A stretch of 33,473 nt of DNA from an uncultured Prevotella sp. (GCA_900322035.1 ONYL01000023.1:1-33473); one strand, 5' to 3'. Shown: positions 7,033-15,659, counted from the first letter of the stretch. Notes: generated from the letters alone by a model not told the origin. Made by a program: numbers and translations.

Positions 7033-8733
7033 TTATCGACGCAATACTTTCTGAATGCTGACGGTGCCGTCGGCTTTTTGCGTGCGCTTGATGTAAATGC
7101 CCGATGCGGGTGCTGTCACACGGATTCCCGAAAGGTTATAATAAGTGACGCTCTGTGAGCCCGACTTATCTTCAACTGATTTAAGACCAAGCGTTGTATT
7201 GTAGACGATGTCTGAAGTCTTTTCCACTCCCTGGCTCTTGTAGACACTTTGAATGCCCATCTTCTCGAAACCGCTCATGTTGTAGTAGATGACGTGATAG
7301 TCGTTGCCACCGCCCAAGATGTTGTCGTCTGAATAGTTATAGGGTATATCAGTTACAGTGACGGAATCGCCGCTTTCCGATGCCAGCGTGAAATCGCAGG
7401 GCTCCGAGTCGTCGTCAAGGTAAATGCGGTAGTAGAGGTTGGCCGGATTAATGTAGTTTCCTTCTTCGTCCTCATGCTTTAAATCGAAACAGGCATATCC
7501 GTACTGATAGGTGTCGTTGTAAGCCATAAAGGAAGTCCAAACCGGCTGCGCGGGAACAACGGGCTGTTCTACATAACGGCGGAAGAAGGGCTTGAGATAG
7601 CACTCGTGGAATAGAATCTCGTCGTTGCCTGCGTTGACGAGGATGGCGTTGGTGTCGGCGGCAAAGAGACCTTTGTCGGCATTGTAGTCGAACGTCACTT
7701 CGGGTGCGTCGTAGTTGTATACCGTGATCCACCCTCCGTCGTTGTCCAACTCATACGAGGATGCCTTGGCATAGCATAGTGTGCTATAGACGGAGTCGAC
7801 ACCTAAGAATTGCCCGGTTGGCATCACGGCCTTGTTGCCTTCTATCTTGGCTTTCATCACTCCCTGTGGCAGGATGTTGGCGAATCCTTTGATGTATAAG
7901 GTATCGTTGGCAATGGCACCGGAGACGAGCCTCTGAGTTTTCTCCCCATAAGCAGAATAATTGCCAAGGACAAAATCGGTTGTCTCCACTCCTTTCGGAA
8001 GACTATTAGGTGTTTCGTAGAACGGCTCAAACGTGCAGTTCATGTCGCCGTATCCTGGCCAGGTACCGTCTTCGTCGAGTACTCCACCGAGCAGCAGAGA
8101 GTCGGGAGTGGCGCTGTCGAGGGTCAAAGAACTGTCGGCTCCCATTCTGTAGGAAATGCTCGTCACAGAAGAATCTGGTGCCCACGACTGGTAGGTGTAT
8201 TCCTCCCCCGTCCATTCGTCGGTAGCCGTGACTGTCGTCTTTTTCATGGCATAGAGATAATAGGTGAACTCCTTGCCATAATACCAAAGATGGCACGATA
8301 CCTGTGGCAGGGAAATGGTCACCAAGTCGCCATTCTTGACGCCTTTCACCCATGTGCCACCATTGGCCATGTCGGTGACGTAGCTCTTAAAATATACATT
8401 GCCGTCGTCGCCCATCACCACATAGGTGCCTTTGTTGTTATACGCGGCGGGTGTTGGCGTACCGTAAAGGGGAATTACGTCGATTCCCGACCGCTTCATC
8501 AGCATTAGTTTTCCGGCGGGCTGCTCACTGATGATATCTACGTCGCGCTTCGGGGCCTTGTTGTGGCGGGCTGTGGCCGGAGCCACAACGCTGGCCTTGG
8601 CAGCCGGGAATCTTTTGGCGCAGTAAGAGTTCTTGGCGGGTGTCACAGTTCCATAGGGACGCTGCTCCTGTGCGGTAGAAGACAAAGCTGAAAACAGCAA
8701 TACTGAAAGTAAAAACATCTTTTTCATAAGCAT
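7033..8733 (-). CDS. Secreted protein of unknown function with Por-like C-terminal tail
   Basis: The product has 566 residues. The start reads MLMKKMFLLSVLLFSALSSTAQ, a clear signal peptide; the second ATG (8727) is an equally good start. The mature part is rich in Tyr, Asp, Gly and Thr, has no recognised catalytic motif, and looks beta-rich. The last ~50 residues (VTYYNLSGIRVTAPASGIYIK... KVLRR) have the pattern of type IX secretion tails (YNLSG-R-V... GIYI-K), so export to the surface or medium is likely. A -7 box lies at 8762-8769 and a terminator follows at 6974-7010, so it is probably monocistronic. I do not recognise the family. Confidence 0.75.
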   Translation of the reverse strand: MLMKKMFLLSVLLFSALSSTAQEQRPYGTVTPAKNSYCAKRFPAAKASVVAPATARHNKAPKRDVDIISEQPAGKLMLMKRSGIDVIPLYGTPTPAAYNNKGTYVVMGDDGNVYFKSYVTDMANGGTWVKGVKNGDLVTISLPQVSCHLWYYGKEFTYYLYAMKKTTVTATDEWTGEEYTYQSWAPDSSVTSISYRMGADSSLTLDSATPDSLLLGGVLDEDGTWPGYGDMNCTFEPFYETPNSLPKGVETTDFVLGNYSAYGEKTQRLVSGAIANDTLYIKGFANILPQGVMKAKIEGNKAVMPTGQFLGVDSVYSTLCYAKASSYELDNDGGWITVYNYDAPEVTFDYNADKGLFAADTNAILVNAGNDEILFHECYLKPFFRRYVEQPVVPAQPVWTSFMAYNDTYQYGYACFDLKHEDEEGNYINPANLYYRIYLDDDSEPCDFTLASESGDSVTVTDIPYNYSDDNILGGGNDYHVIYYNMSGFEKMGIQSVYKSQGVEKTSDIVYNTTLGLKSVEDKSGSQSVTYYNLSGIRVTAPASGIYIKRTQKADGTVSIQKVLRR

Positions 8734-8761
8734 ATTCGTTTTATTTCTTATGTTTCAGTTG

Positions 8762-8769
8762 CAAAAATA
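8762..8769 (-). promoter_or_regulatory. -7 promoter element of the 7033-8733 gene
   Basis: TATTTTTG on the minus strand matches TAnnTTTG, about 30 nt before the first ATG. TTTG occurs upstream but not at the usual 19-21 nt distance. Confidence 0.45.
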
Positions 8770-8890
8770 GAAAAAATCAAAGGCAAAAACTATGGAAGCC
8801 AATAGTTTTTTGTGCTTTAATTTACTGAATCGGGAATTTTAACGTCTGAATCGGTATGAAATCTCAAGGAGGCAACAAAAGAAGTGTGGC

Positions 8891-9601
8891 TTATTTGGCA
8901 TACCATTTGAGAAAATCGCCACGCCGTTCAAAGGAGACGATAAAGCTTTCCTCATGGTTTCCCCATCTCAACACGACCTCTAATCGCGACTTGCTGTAGC
9001 GGTTGACCGTGGCGATAGAGTGGATGTTGACAATGGCGTTGCGGCTAAGCTGGAAAAACATTTGGGCGTCAAGCCTTCCCATTACATCCTTCAGTGTGGG
9101 GAAATCGGTGAGGATGCTGCGCCCGTCGGTCATATAGGCATAGACGATTTTGTCCTCGCTTACAAATCCCGCTATGGTGTTGCCGGGGGCACTGGTCATG
9201 CCGCCGTGGGCTCTCAGTAGGACGCGCTGGCTGACCTGGGGATGCAGGGCCTCCATCTTCGTGAGCGCAGTTTGAAGTTCAGACTGCTTAACGGGTTTGA
9301 GCAGGTAGTCTACGCTGTTCACCTTGAAAGCCTTGATGGCGTAGTCGTCGTAGGCCGTCGTGAAGATGACGGGTGTGTCCACATGAACCTGGTTGAAAAT
9401 GTCGAAGCAGTTGCCGTCGTCAAGTTCAATATCCATGAATATCAGGTCGACATCGGCACGAGAGGCGAGCCAGTCCACCGTATCGGCGATGTTGTCTGAG
9501 GTGAAGACAAGTCGATAGTCGGGTCGGAGAGTGCTGATGGAGTGCTCGAGCATTCTCTTGGCATACTCCTCGTTTTCTATAATGGCGTAGTTTATCGTCA
9601 T
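8891..9601 (-). CDS. LytTR-family response regulator
   Basis: The product has 236 residues. The receiver domain occupies about 1-120, with acidic residues E10/E11, the phospho-acceptor Asp57 (LIFMDIELDDG), Thr81/Thr82 and the conserved Lys102-Pro103. The C-terminal half (about 135-236) is a LytTR DNA-binding domain, with the typical phrase FFQLSRNAIVNIHSIATVNR. Such regulators bind DNA through a beta-fold rather than a helix-turn-helix. Its ATG overlaps the stop of the upstream kinase gene by 4 nt (ATGA), so the two are co-translated partners. The regulon is unknown. Confidence 0.92.
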   Translation of the reverse strand: MTINYAIIENEEYAKRMLEHSISTLRPDYRLVFTSDNIADTVDWLASRADVDLIFMDIELDDGNCFDIFNQVHVDTPVIFTTAYDDYAIKAFKVNSVDYLLKPVKQSELQTALTKMEALHPQVSQRVLLRAHGGMTSAPGNTIAGFVSEDKIVYAYMTDGRSILTDFPTLKDVMGRLDAQMFFQLSRNAIVNIHSIATVNRYSKSRLEVVLRWGNHEESFIVSFERRGDFLKWYAK

Positions 9602-10626
9602 GGTTGTTGTGGTGTGTGGTGGAGATAGGGCAGTTCCACTCTAAAGGTCGTTCCGTCGTCGCTGATGCGCAATTCTTGGTTTTCGCTGCGGCAGAGTGAG
9701 GCGAGATAGCGCAATCCGAAATGCGACGTGGTGGCATTGGGCTTGCGGTGGATGGGATTGCAGACGGTTACCGACTCCAGTCCCACCATGACCGTGACAA
9801 CCATGGGGCTCTTGCGGGAGAAGGCGTTGTGCTTGACCACATTCTCCAACAGCAGCTGAAGGCTGTAGGGCACCATTTCCTGCTGGTGAACGTTGTCGCG
9901 CCCTTTCACCTCGACCTTGAATTTCTCTGCAAAGCGCATTGAGAGCACAGAGGCGTAGGAGTCCATGAATTCGAGCTCATCCTTGAGGCTGACACTCCGG
10001 GAATCTCTGTTGGCGAGCAGATAGCGGTAGATGTCGGAGAGCCTGTCGACAAAGGCAAGGCTCTGGTCGGTGTCGGTGAGGATGAGCGACTTGAGAATAT
10101 TGAGCGAGTTAAAGAGAAAATGGGGATTCACTTGTGCTTGGAGCGCCTCAAGCCGGTATTGCAGGGTGCGTCGCTCGGCCTCTTCTTTCTCTTTGGCCTC
10201 ACGCTTGAAATTGCGAATGTAGAAAACCACTTCCACGATGAGGAAGATGAGCACGTTGTTCATGGTCACTCCGGGAATGTCGACGTTGGGGCTGATGAAG
10301 AGACCGTAGACGACATAGTAAAGGCCAATGACGAGAAACATCAGGGCGAAGGAGACGACGAAGTCGATGGCTACCTTCTTATATATACTGTGGCAGTGGT
10401 ATTGTGTGACAAGGATGATGTTGAGAATGAAGGTAAGGCTGATGGGGAGAAAGTTCAGCCAGAAGTTGCGCATATACTGGGCAATGCTGGCGTAGGGAAA
10501 GATGGAATGTGTGGTGATGAGGTCGTAGAAGACCGAGAACCACGCATAATAGAGCAGAATTGTGATGAGCCATCCTGCCAATGTTTTTACCTTGGACTCT
10601 TTTGCCTGTATGTGGGTTGTATTCAT
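9598..10626 (-). CDS. LytS-like sensor histidine kinase (His_kinase family)
   Basis: The product has 342 residues. The N-terminal ~135 residues contain about four membrane helices, with no large extracytoplasmic sensor domain. The phospho-acceptor region is QVNPHFLFNSLNILKSLI with His169, diagnostic of the PF06580 kinases that pair with LytTR regulators. The ATPase part has an N-box (LQLLLENVVKHNAF) and a short glycine region (SHFGLRYLASL). It is the first gene of a two-gene unit with the LytTR regulator. Its -7 box (TAGTTTTG, 10649-10656) lies right after the terminator of the next gene upstream. The signal sensed cannot be deduced. Confidence 0.92.
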   Translation of the reverse strand: MNTTHIQAKESKVKTLAGWLITILLYYAWFSVFYDLITTHSIFPYASIAQYMRNFWLNFLPISLTFILNIILVTQYHCHSIYKKVAIDFVVSFALMFLVIGLYYVVYGLFISPNVDIPGVTMNNVLIFLIVEVVFYIRNFKREAKEKEEAERRTLQYRLEALQAQVNPHFLFNSLNILKSLILTDTDQSLAFVDRLSDIYRYLLANRDSRSVSLKDELEFMDSYASVLSMRFAEKFKVEVKGRDNVHQQEMVPYSLQLLLENVVKHNAFSRKSPMVVTVMVGLESVTVCNPIHRKPNATTSHFGLRYLASLCRSENQELRISDDGTTFRVELPYLHHTPQQP

Positions 10627-10648
10627 CCTTCTTTTAAAGCCGCTCCAT

Positions 10649-10656
10649 CAAAACTA
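10649..10656 (-). promoter_or_regulatory. -7 promoter element of the kinase/regulator pair
   Basis: TAGTTTTG on the minus strand matches TAnnTTTG, about 22 nt before the kinase ATG. It directly follows the T-run of the terminator at 10665-10687, so the two signals nearly overlap. Confidence 0.5.
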
Positions 10657-10664
10657 TAAAAATA

Positions 10665-10687
10665 GGGGCGCAAGTTTAATCGCCCCC
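10665..10687 (-). terminator. Intrinsic terminator of the cyuA-like gene
   Basis: GGGGCG (10665-10670) pairs with CGCCCC (10681-10686). The minus-strand transcript continues into TATTTTTATAG after the hairpin. Confidence 0.65.
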
Positions 10688-10756
10688 ATCCGAAGTCTGT
10701 TAAGAAAATGTCCGCGCCTAAACGCTGCGGAAAGCCGTTAGGGCGCTGCCGCGATG

Positions 10757-12058
10757 CTATTTGCATCCTGTCTTGTGGGTCATGATGTCGAGCACCATGT
10801 CGTCGGTCTCGCACATGGCCTCCTTGCCAATGCTGGTCAGGTTGCGGATGCTGCGGTCCACATCCTCGTCGATGATGCCTTCGGCGGCGGTGACATGCTT
10901 ACCCTCTATGCTGAGCATGGCTGAGAGCATGGCGGTGGAGACACCACTGCTGATCTTCAGCGCGCAGCTGGGCTTGGCTCCGTCGCAGATCATTCCGGCG
11001 AGGTTGGCAATCATGTTCTTCACCGAGTAGCACACACGATTGTAGTCGCCTCCCATGAGATAGGTGATGCCACAGCTGGAGCCGATGCTGGCTACCACGC
11101 AGCCGCAGAGTGCCGACAGGCGGCCAAGGCTCTGCTTGATGTAGATGGCTGTGAGGTGGCTCAGGCACAGGGCGCGGATGAGTTCTTCCTCAGTGTTCTC
11201 GTTTTCCATGGCAAACACAGCTACGGGATTTGTCGCGCAGATGCCCTGATTGCCCGATCCGCTGTTGGACATCACTGGGATCATGGCTCCACCCATTCGG
11301 GCATCGCAGGCTGAGGCGGTCTTCGAGATGATGTGGGAGTAGATGCTGTTGCCGAAGATGCCGTGGCTCAACGGCCGGTCCATGGTCTTGCCCAGGCAAT
11401 GGCCGTAGTTGCCCTTCAGGCTCTCGGCCGCGGCGCGCATATTCACGTCGCGCACGTTGAGGAAGAAGCGCAGCTTGTCTGCTGGCATGTTCATGGCGAA
11501 ATCCCAAACCATCTTCATGTTGAGTCGGACATCGTCGCCCGTCGAGCTTTCGCTTCCGCCTGAGCGGTTGTCGAGCGTCACTTTGTCGTTGAGTGCCTCA
11601 TAGATGAAGTGGGTGTGGGTGCGGGCGATGATGGCCGTGGCCTTGTCGCGGGAGCCGTGGGCCGAACAGGTCACTTCGATATAAAGCTTATCGCATTTGC
11701 CGGGCTTCAGTCCGATGTTGATGCGGTTCTCACAGATATATTTCTTGCCTTCCTCCAGGCTCTTGGGGGTAAGGTCCTTGATGACTTCCAACTGGTATTC
11801 CGACTTTCCGATGAGGGCTCCCAAGGCGACGGCGATGGGCAGTCCGATCATGCCCGTTCCTGGGATGCCGACACCCATGGCGTTTTTCAGAATGTTGGCC
11901 GAGAGCAGGACATTAATTTCTTCGGGGCGGGTGCCAAGGAGTTCTGTAGCGCGTGCCGTACAGAGCGCCACAGCCATAGGTTCTGTACATCCTACCGCAG
12001 GCACCACTTCGCGGTGGATAAGGTCAAGGATTTGTTGTTGTGTTATTGGGTCTGTCAT
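10757..12058 (-). CDS. cyuA: L-cysteine desulfidase / serine dehydratase alpha-like protein (UPF0597, CyuA-like)
   Basis: The product has 433 residues, the usual size for the CyuA/YhaM family. Members use an oxygen-sensitive [4Fe-4S] cluster to break L-cysteine into pyruvate, ammonia and sulfide. Family features are the N-terminal VVPAVGCTEPMAVAL (Cys24), the middle segment SNSGSGNQGICATNPVAVF (Cys274), and the region AGMICDGAKPSCALK (Cys358, Cys365). These cysteines are candidate cluster ligands. There is no signal peptide, so it is cytoplasmic. It lies 69 nt downstream of dsbD on the same strand, separated by a strong hairpin (12078-12124), and ends before a terminator at 10665-10687. A serine-specific activity is possible; the symbol is assigned from family resemblance only. 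Confidence 0.85.
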   Translation of the reverse strand: MTDPITQQQILDLIHREVVPAVGCTEPMAVALCTARATELLGTRPEEINVLLSANILKNAMGVGIPGTGMIGLPIAVALGALIGKSEYQLEVIKDLTPKSLEEGKKYICENRINIGLKPGKCDKLYIEVTCSAHGSRDKATAIIARTHTHFIYEALNDKVTLDNRSGGSESSTGDDVRLNMKMVWDFAMNMPADKLRFFLNVRDVNMRAAAESLKGNYGHCLGKTMDRPLSHGIFGNSIYSHIISKTASACDARMGGAMIPVMSNSGSGNQGICATNPVAVFAMENENTEEELIRALCLSHLTAIYIKQSLGRLSALCGCVVASIGSSCGITYLMGGDYNRVCYSVKNMIANLAGMICDGAKPSCALKISSGVSTAMLSAMLSIEGKHVTAAEGIIDEDVDRSIRNLTSIGKEAMCETDDMVLDIMTHKTGCK

Positions 12059-12077
12059 AGTATGTTTAAAAAGCGAG

Positions 12078-12124
12078 GGCCCTCACTGTCCCTCTCCGTA
12101 GCGGGAGAGGGGCGGTGAGGGGCC
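12078..12124. repeat. Strong GC-rich stem-loop between dsbD and the cyuA-like gene
   Basis: GGCCCTCAC (12078-12086) pairs with GTGAGGGGCC (12115-12124), and CCCTCTCC (12090-12097) pairs with GGGAGAGGGG (12103-12112), forming one long stem. No U-run follows on the minus strand, so it is not a classical terminator. It may be a processing or attenuating hairpin, or a dispersed palindromic repeat. Confidence 0.6.
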
Positions 12125-12127
12125 TTA

Positions 12128-14176
12128 TTATTTTCTATAGTTTTCGAGTCCCTTGTTGAGGAATTGCAGGAAGGCGCTCACGTCTTCTTTGTAGGAGAAG
12201 CTGCCGGCGAGCGGATTGCCGTCGTTGTCGACAGGCACATAGAACGGCTGTGTCAGGGCGCCAAACTTGGTCTGCTCCAGATAGGCCCACTTGTCGCCGA
12301 TGGTGCGGAGGGTCTTGGGATTGCCCTCGGCATCCTTCACGTGGATGGGTTCGGGCAGCGGAGTCTTGTCGTCGACGAAGAGTGAGATGAGCACATAGTC
12401 CTTCGTGAGTTTGTCGGCCACGGTTGGGTCGGTCCACACGGCAGCTTCCATCTTGCGGCAGTTGACGCAGCCAAAGCCGGTGAAGTCGAGGAACACGGGC
12501 TTGCCCTGTGCCTTGGCGGCGGCCATGCCTTCCTCATAGTTGGTGTAGGCGGCGCGTACCTCCTTGGTGTTGAGGTTGAAGTCTTGGGTATACATAGGTG
12601 GCGCGAATGCGGAAACGGCCTTGCAGGGCGCGCCCCACAGGCCCGGCACCATGTAGATGGCAAAAGCGATGCTACAGAGGCCGAGCATGATGCAAGGCAC
12701 GGGCATCGGCTTGTCGATCTCGCCACCGGCAGCATCGCTCTGAAACTTGAGTTTGCCAATGAGGTAGAGACCCATGGCACCGAAGATGACGATCCACAAG
12801 GAGAGGAAGGTCTCGCGGTCGAGAATATGCCAGCCGTAGGCCAAGTCGGCCACAGAAAGGAATTTCAGCGAGAAAGCCAACTCGATGAAGCCCAATACGA
12901 TCTTGATGGTGTTCATCCAGGAGCCTGAGCGCGGAGCACTCTTCAGCCAGCTGGGGAACATGGCGAAAAGTGTGAAAGGCAGCGCCAGGGCCAGGGCAAA
13001 AGCAAACATGCCCACCGTGGGGCCTACCCAGTTGCCACTCGTGGCGGCTTCTACGAGCAGCAGACCTACGATGGGCGCTGTGCAGGAGAAACTCACCAAT
13101 ACGAGGGTGAAGGCCATGAGGAAGATAGAGAGCAACCCCGTTGTAGTCGAAGCCTTGCTGTCGACCTTGTTGCCCCAGGAAGAGGGGAGCGTGAGCTCAA
13201 ACCATCCGAAGAAGCTCACGGCGAACACCACGAGCAACAGGAAGAAGAACACGTTGAAGACGGCGTTTGTGGCCAGCGAGTTGAGCGTCTCGGGGCCGAA
13301 GACTGCCGTCACTACAAGAGCCAACAGGAGGAAGATGACGATGATGGAGACACCATAGGTGATGGCGTCGCGAATGCCCTTCTTCTTGTCGTCCTTGGCA
13401 CGCTTGAGGAAGAAGCTCACGGTCATCGGGATGATGGGCCATACGCAGGGGGTGAGGAGGGCGAGCAGACCGCCGACAAAGCCCATGGCAAAGATGTACC
13501 AGAGCGAACGGTTGGCCTTGGTGACGTCCTGCTGTGCCTTCAGCTCCTTCACCACGGGCTGGTAGAGCTTCTGCATGTCGAGCGAGGCCAGCTGGTCGGC
13601 TGTGACGGCAGGGGCGGCAGAGTCCTTGGCGGTGGTGTCGCCCTGCTGTGCGGCCAAGGCGGCCAAGGAGTCGGCCTTCTGCTTGGCAAGCTCCTCGGGG
13701 CTAGGCTGTGTGGCCTCGGCCGTAGCGGGCGACTTGCCCGACTTGTGGAGTTCCACCTGGGTGGGCGGCATACACATCTCGTCGTTGCAAGCTCCGAACT
13801 CGAGGTAGCAGTCTAATTTGAAGTTGGGCTTTGTGAATTTTATTTTTTGTACAAACTGCACGCTGTTCTCAAAGTAGCGCAGTTTCATACCGAAGATGTT
13901 GTCGTATTGTGAGATTTCGCGGCCACGGTGAGTGAGCTTCCCCACCAATTCTACGCCATCCATCTTGTCGGTGTGAAAGGTGGCCTCTATGGGGCCGTCA
14001 CTACCGAGATTGGTGGAATAGACGTGCCATCCCTTGTCAATTTTTCCTGTGAAAACGATTTCGGCTTCAGCTCCCTTTCCCATTTTCAATGCCGATGTGA
14101 AATGTACGGGATTCTGCGCAAAAGTAATGACTGCCGTTATTAGTAGCGTAGTCAACGTTAGGACTCTTTTCATCAT
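12128..14176 (-). CDS. dsbD: Thiol:disulfide interchange protein DsbD
   Basis: The product has 682 residues, longer than the ~570 typical of enterobacterial DsbD. It passes electrons from cytoplasmic thioredoxin across the inner membrane to periplasmic reductases. A signal peptide is followed by an N-terminal immunoglobulin-like domain with the redox pair Cys130/Cys135 (GACNDEMC). A Lys/Ala/Ser-rich linker spans about 145-215. The membrane domain has Cys244 (LLTPCVWP) and Cys365 (FSCTAPIVG). The periplasmic thioredoxin-like C-domain carries Cys570-Val-Asn-Cys573. All three cysteine pairs expected of an active DsbD are present. The long linker probably explains the extra length. The promoter is at 14228-14258. 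An alternative start is the second Met. Confidence 0.95.
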   Translation of the reverse strand: MMKRVLTLTTLLITAVITFAQNPVHFTSALKMGKGAEAEIVFTGKIDKGWHVYSTNLGSDGPIEATFHTDKMDGVELVGKLTHRGREISQYDNIFGMKLRYFENSVQFVQKIKFTKPNFKLDCYLEFGACNDEMCMPPTQVELHKSGKSPATAEATQPSPEELAKQKADSLAALAAQQGDTTAKDSAAPAVTADQLASLDMQKLYQPVVKELKAQQDVTKANRSLWYIFAMGFVGGLLALLTPCVWPIIPMTVSFFLKRAKDDKKKGIRDAITYGVSIIVIFLLLALVVTAVFGPETLNSLATNAVFNVFFFLLLVVFAVSFFGWFELTLPSSWGNKVDSKASTTTGLLSIFLMAFTLVLVSFSCTAPIVGLLLVEAATSGNWVGPTVGMFAFALALALPFTLFAMFPSWLKSAPRSGSWMNTIKIVLGFIELAFSLKFLSVADLAYGWHILDRETFLSLWIVIFGAMGLYLIGKLKFQSDAAGGEIDKPMPVPCIMLGLCSIAFAIYMVPGLWGAPCKAVSAFAPPMYTQDFNLNTKEVRAAYTNYEEGMAAAKAQGKPVFLDFTGFGCVNCRKMEAAVWTDPTVADKLTKDYVLISLFVDDKTPLPEPIHVKDAEGNPKTLRTIGDKWAYLEQTKFGALTQPFYVPVDNDGNPLAGSFSYKEDVSAFLQFLNKGLENYRK

Positions 14177-14227
14177 AGGTGTGACTTTCTATTGCTTTTG
14201 TAATTGTAATTGTTAGAAATAATATGG

Positions 14228-14258
14228 CAAAGATAGCGGAAAAACGAATAATTACAAA
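14228..14258 (-). promoter_or_regulatory. Bacteroidetes-type promoter of dsbD
   Basis: On the minus strand TTTG (14255-14258), a 19-nt spacer, then TATCTTTG (14228-14235) match the Bacteroidetes consensus well. The leader to the ATG is about 45-50 nt. Confidence 0.75.
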
Positions 14259-14321
14259 ATTTATTTCTGTTTTTTTATACGAAGATGGAAAAATAGACAT
14301 TGTGGTCAGTCTGCTTGATAT

Positions 14322-14443
14322 ACGTTCATTCATCTTCTCCTCCAATTGTGAGCCCGCGGGCCGGCATGTGCGAGCCCACCGGCTCCCATTTGGAAGCCCA
14401 CCGGGAGGCATATGCGGCCCGGCATCTACAGCCACATTTTTGG
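14322..14443 (+). repeat. Dispersed repeat element with 22-bp tandem units (copy 2)
   Basis: Three degenerate 22-bp units start their shared AGCC at 14351, 14373 and 14395, exactly 22 nt apart. A truncated fourth unit follows. Unit 1 (AGCCCGCGGGCCGGCATGTG) is close to the unit at 611-706. The left flank 14322-14346 matches 571-595 at 20 of 25 positions, with TCTCCTCCAAT identical and the same internal spacing. The right flank 14431-14443 matches 716-728 at 11 of 13. It sits in the divergent region between dsbD and the lipoprotein gene, in the same orientation relative to the next plus-strand gene as copy 1. Confidence 0.75.
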
Positions 14444-14534
14444 TTACGATGAGCTGTTTCTCACAAAATATCTATGGGCAAAGGAAAATAAAAATGGACC
14501 CGCTCCGTTGCAGAAACAAATATCAGACACGTTC

Positions 14535-14903
14535 ATGATGATGAAGAATGCAATACATGGGCTTTTGGCCTCAATGTTTTTCGTGCTTACCGGTTGCGCG
14601 GCTTCGGCTGCCATGGGCGGGCAGCCCCAGCGTGAGGTGAGAGCTGTGGTACAGGGCGACAGCATCGTTGTCACCTGGCAGAGGATGAAGGGTGACAGGC
14701 GCCGTACTGCTTTCGTTGTAAAGCGCAACGGTAAGGCCGTTACGCCCAAGGCCCTGCGCGGCACTTATCGCTATGTAGACCGCACGCGCCGCGGCATCAT
14801 CCGCCGTGGATGCCTGCTCATGCCCGAGGATGTGACCTACAGCGTGACCGGTGGAAAATACAGCGGAAGCACGGTTGTCCGTGGAAAAGTGAATGAGCCA
14901 TGA
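14535..14903 (+). CDS. Small lipoprotein of unknown function
   Basis: The product has 122 residues from the first of three consecutive ATGs. It starts with a lipoprotein signal, MMMKNAIHGLLASMFFVLTGC, with lipobox LTGC. The mature part is basic and probably beta-rich, with a tandem pattern (VVQGDSIVVTWQRM, then TAFVVKRNGKAVTPKALRG). The open frame extends upstream to 14412, but that part overlaps the repeat element and lacks a signal peptide at its start, so the internal start is preferred. The stop overlaps the ATG of the next gene by 4 nt, which suggests translational coupling. I do not recognise a family. Confidence 0.65.
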   Translation: MMMKNAIHGLLASMFFVLTGCAASAAMGGQPQREVRAVVQGDSIVVTWQRMKGDRRRTAFVVKRNGKAVTPKALRGTYRYVDRTRRGIIRRGCLLMPEDVTYSVTGGKYSGSTVVRGKVNEP

Positions 14904-15655
14904 AACGTGTCGTTATCAGCGCAGGCAAGAAGGCCTTGCTCCGGCAGTGGGCCGAGGAGTATGAGAACAGCAGTTTTCTCGAAGGCGATCCGTCGTGGTT
15001 TATGCATCAGGTGGAGGGGCGCGAAAACCAGGAGGTCATGGCGTTCCTGGCCTCTTGTCTGAGCTATGGCTCGCGTCCGCTTTTCATGCCGAAGATACAG
15101 CGGCTGCTTGACTTGTCGGGCGGCAACCCCTACGAGTGGGTGATGAGCCACGGCTATGAACAGGCACTGCCCGACAGCGGCGAATGTTTCTATAGGCTCT
15201 ATACCTGCCGTGACATGCGCCGCCTGCTCTCGTCGCTCCGTGCACTGATGGACTGTTATGGCTCCATGGGCAGCTTCATGCTCAGCCTCCCTTCGCCCAC
15301 AGCCCTGTCGGCACTGGAGCAGACCACAGCGTGGTTTAGCTCCCACGGCAGTGGCGGTATTATTCCCCTCGACACGCGATCTGCCTGCAAGCGCCTCTGC
15401 ATGTGGCTGCGGTGGATGGTGCGCGACGGCAGCGAGGTTGACCTTGGACTGTGGAGCACCGTCATCGACAAGCGCACGCTCATCATGCCCCTCGACACCC
15501 ATGTGGTGCAGCAGGCCATGTCCTTAGGACTGCTGTCTTCCCACACGGCCAGTATGGCCTCCGCGCTGCGCCTGACGGCTCTCATGCGCCGTGTGTTTCC
15601 CGACGATCCGCTCAAAGGCGACTTCGCTATGTTTGGCGCCGGCGTGGGAAAATAA
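14900..15655 (+). CDS. TIGR02757 (DUF2400) family protein
   Basis: The product has 251 residues, the usual length for the TIGR02757 family, which is widespread in Bacteroidetes and of unproven function. Features seen are an N-terminal FLEGDPSWFMHQ followed by NQEVMAFLASCLSYGSRPLFMPKIQRL, and later SACKRLCMWLRWMVR and DLGLWSTVIDKRTLIMPLDTHV. The latter resembles the helix-hairpin-helix-like arrangement of DNA glycosylases; the link to DNA repair is inference. There is no signal peptide or membrane segment. It is translationally coupled to the small lipoprotein and ends head-on against the efflux operon. Confidence 0.85.
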   Translation: MKRVVISAGKKALLRQWAEEYENSSFLEGDPSWFMHQVEGRENQEVMAFLASCLSYGSRPLFMPKIQRLLDLSGGNPYEWVMSHGYEQALPDSGECFYRLYTCRDMRRLLSSLRALMDCYGSMGSFMLSLPSPTALSALEQTTAWFSSHGSGGIIPLDTRSACKRLCMWLRWMVRDGSEVDLGLWSTVIDKRTLIMPLDTHVVQQAMSLGLLSSHTASMASALRLTALMRRVFPDDPLKGDFAMFGAGVGK

Positions 15656-15659
15656 TAAA

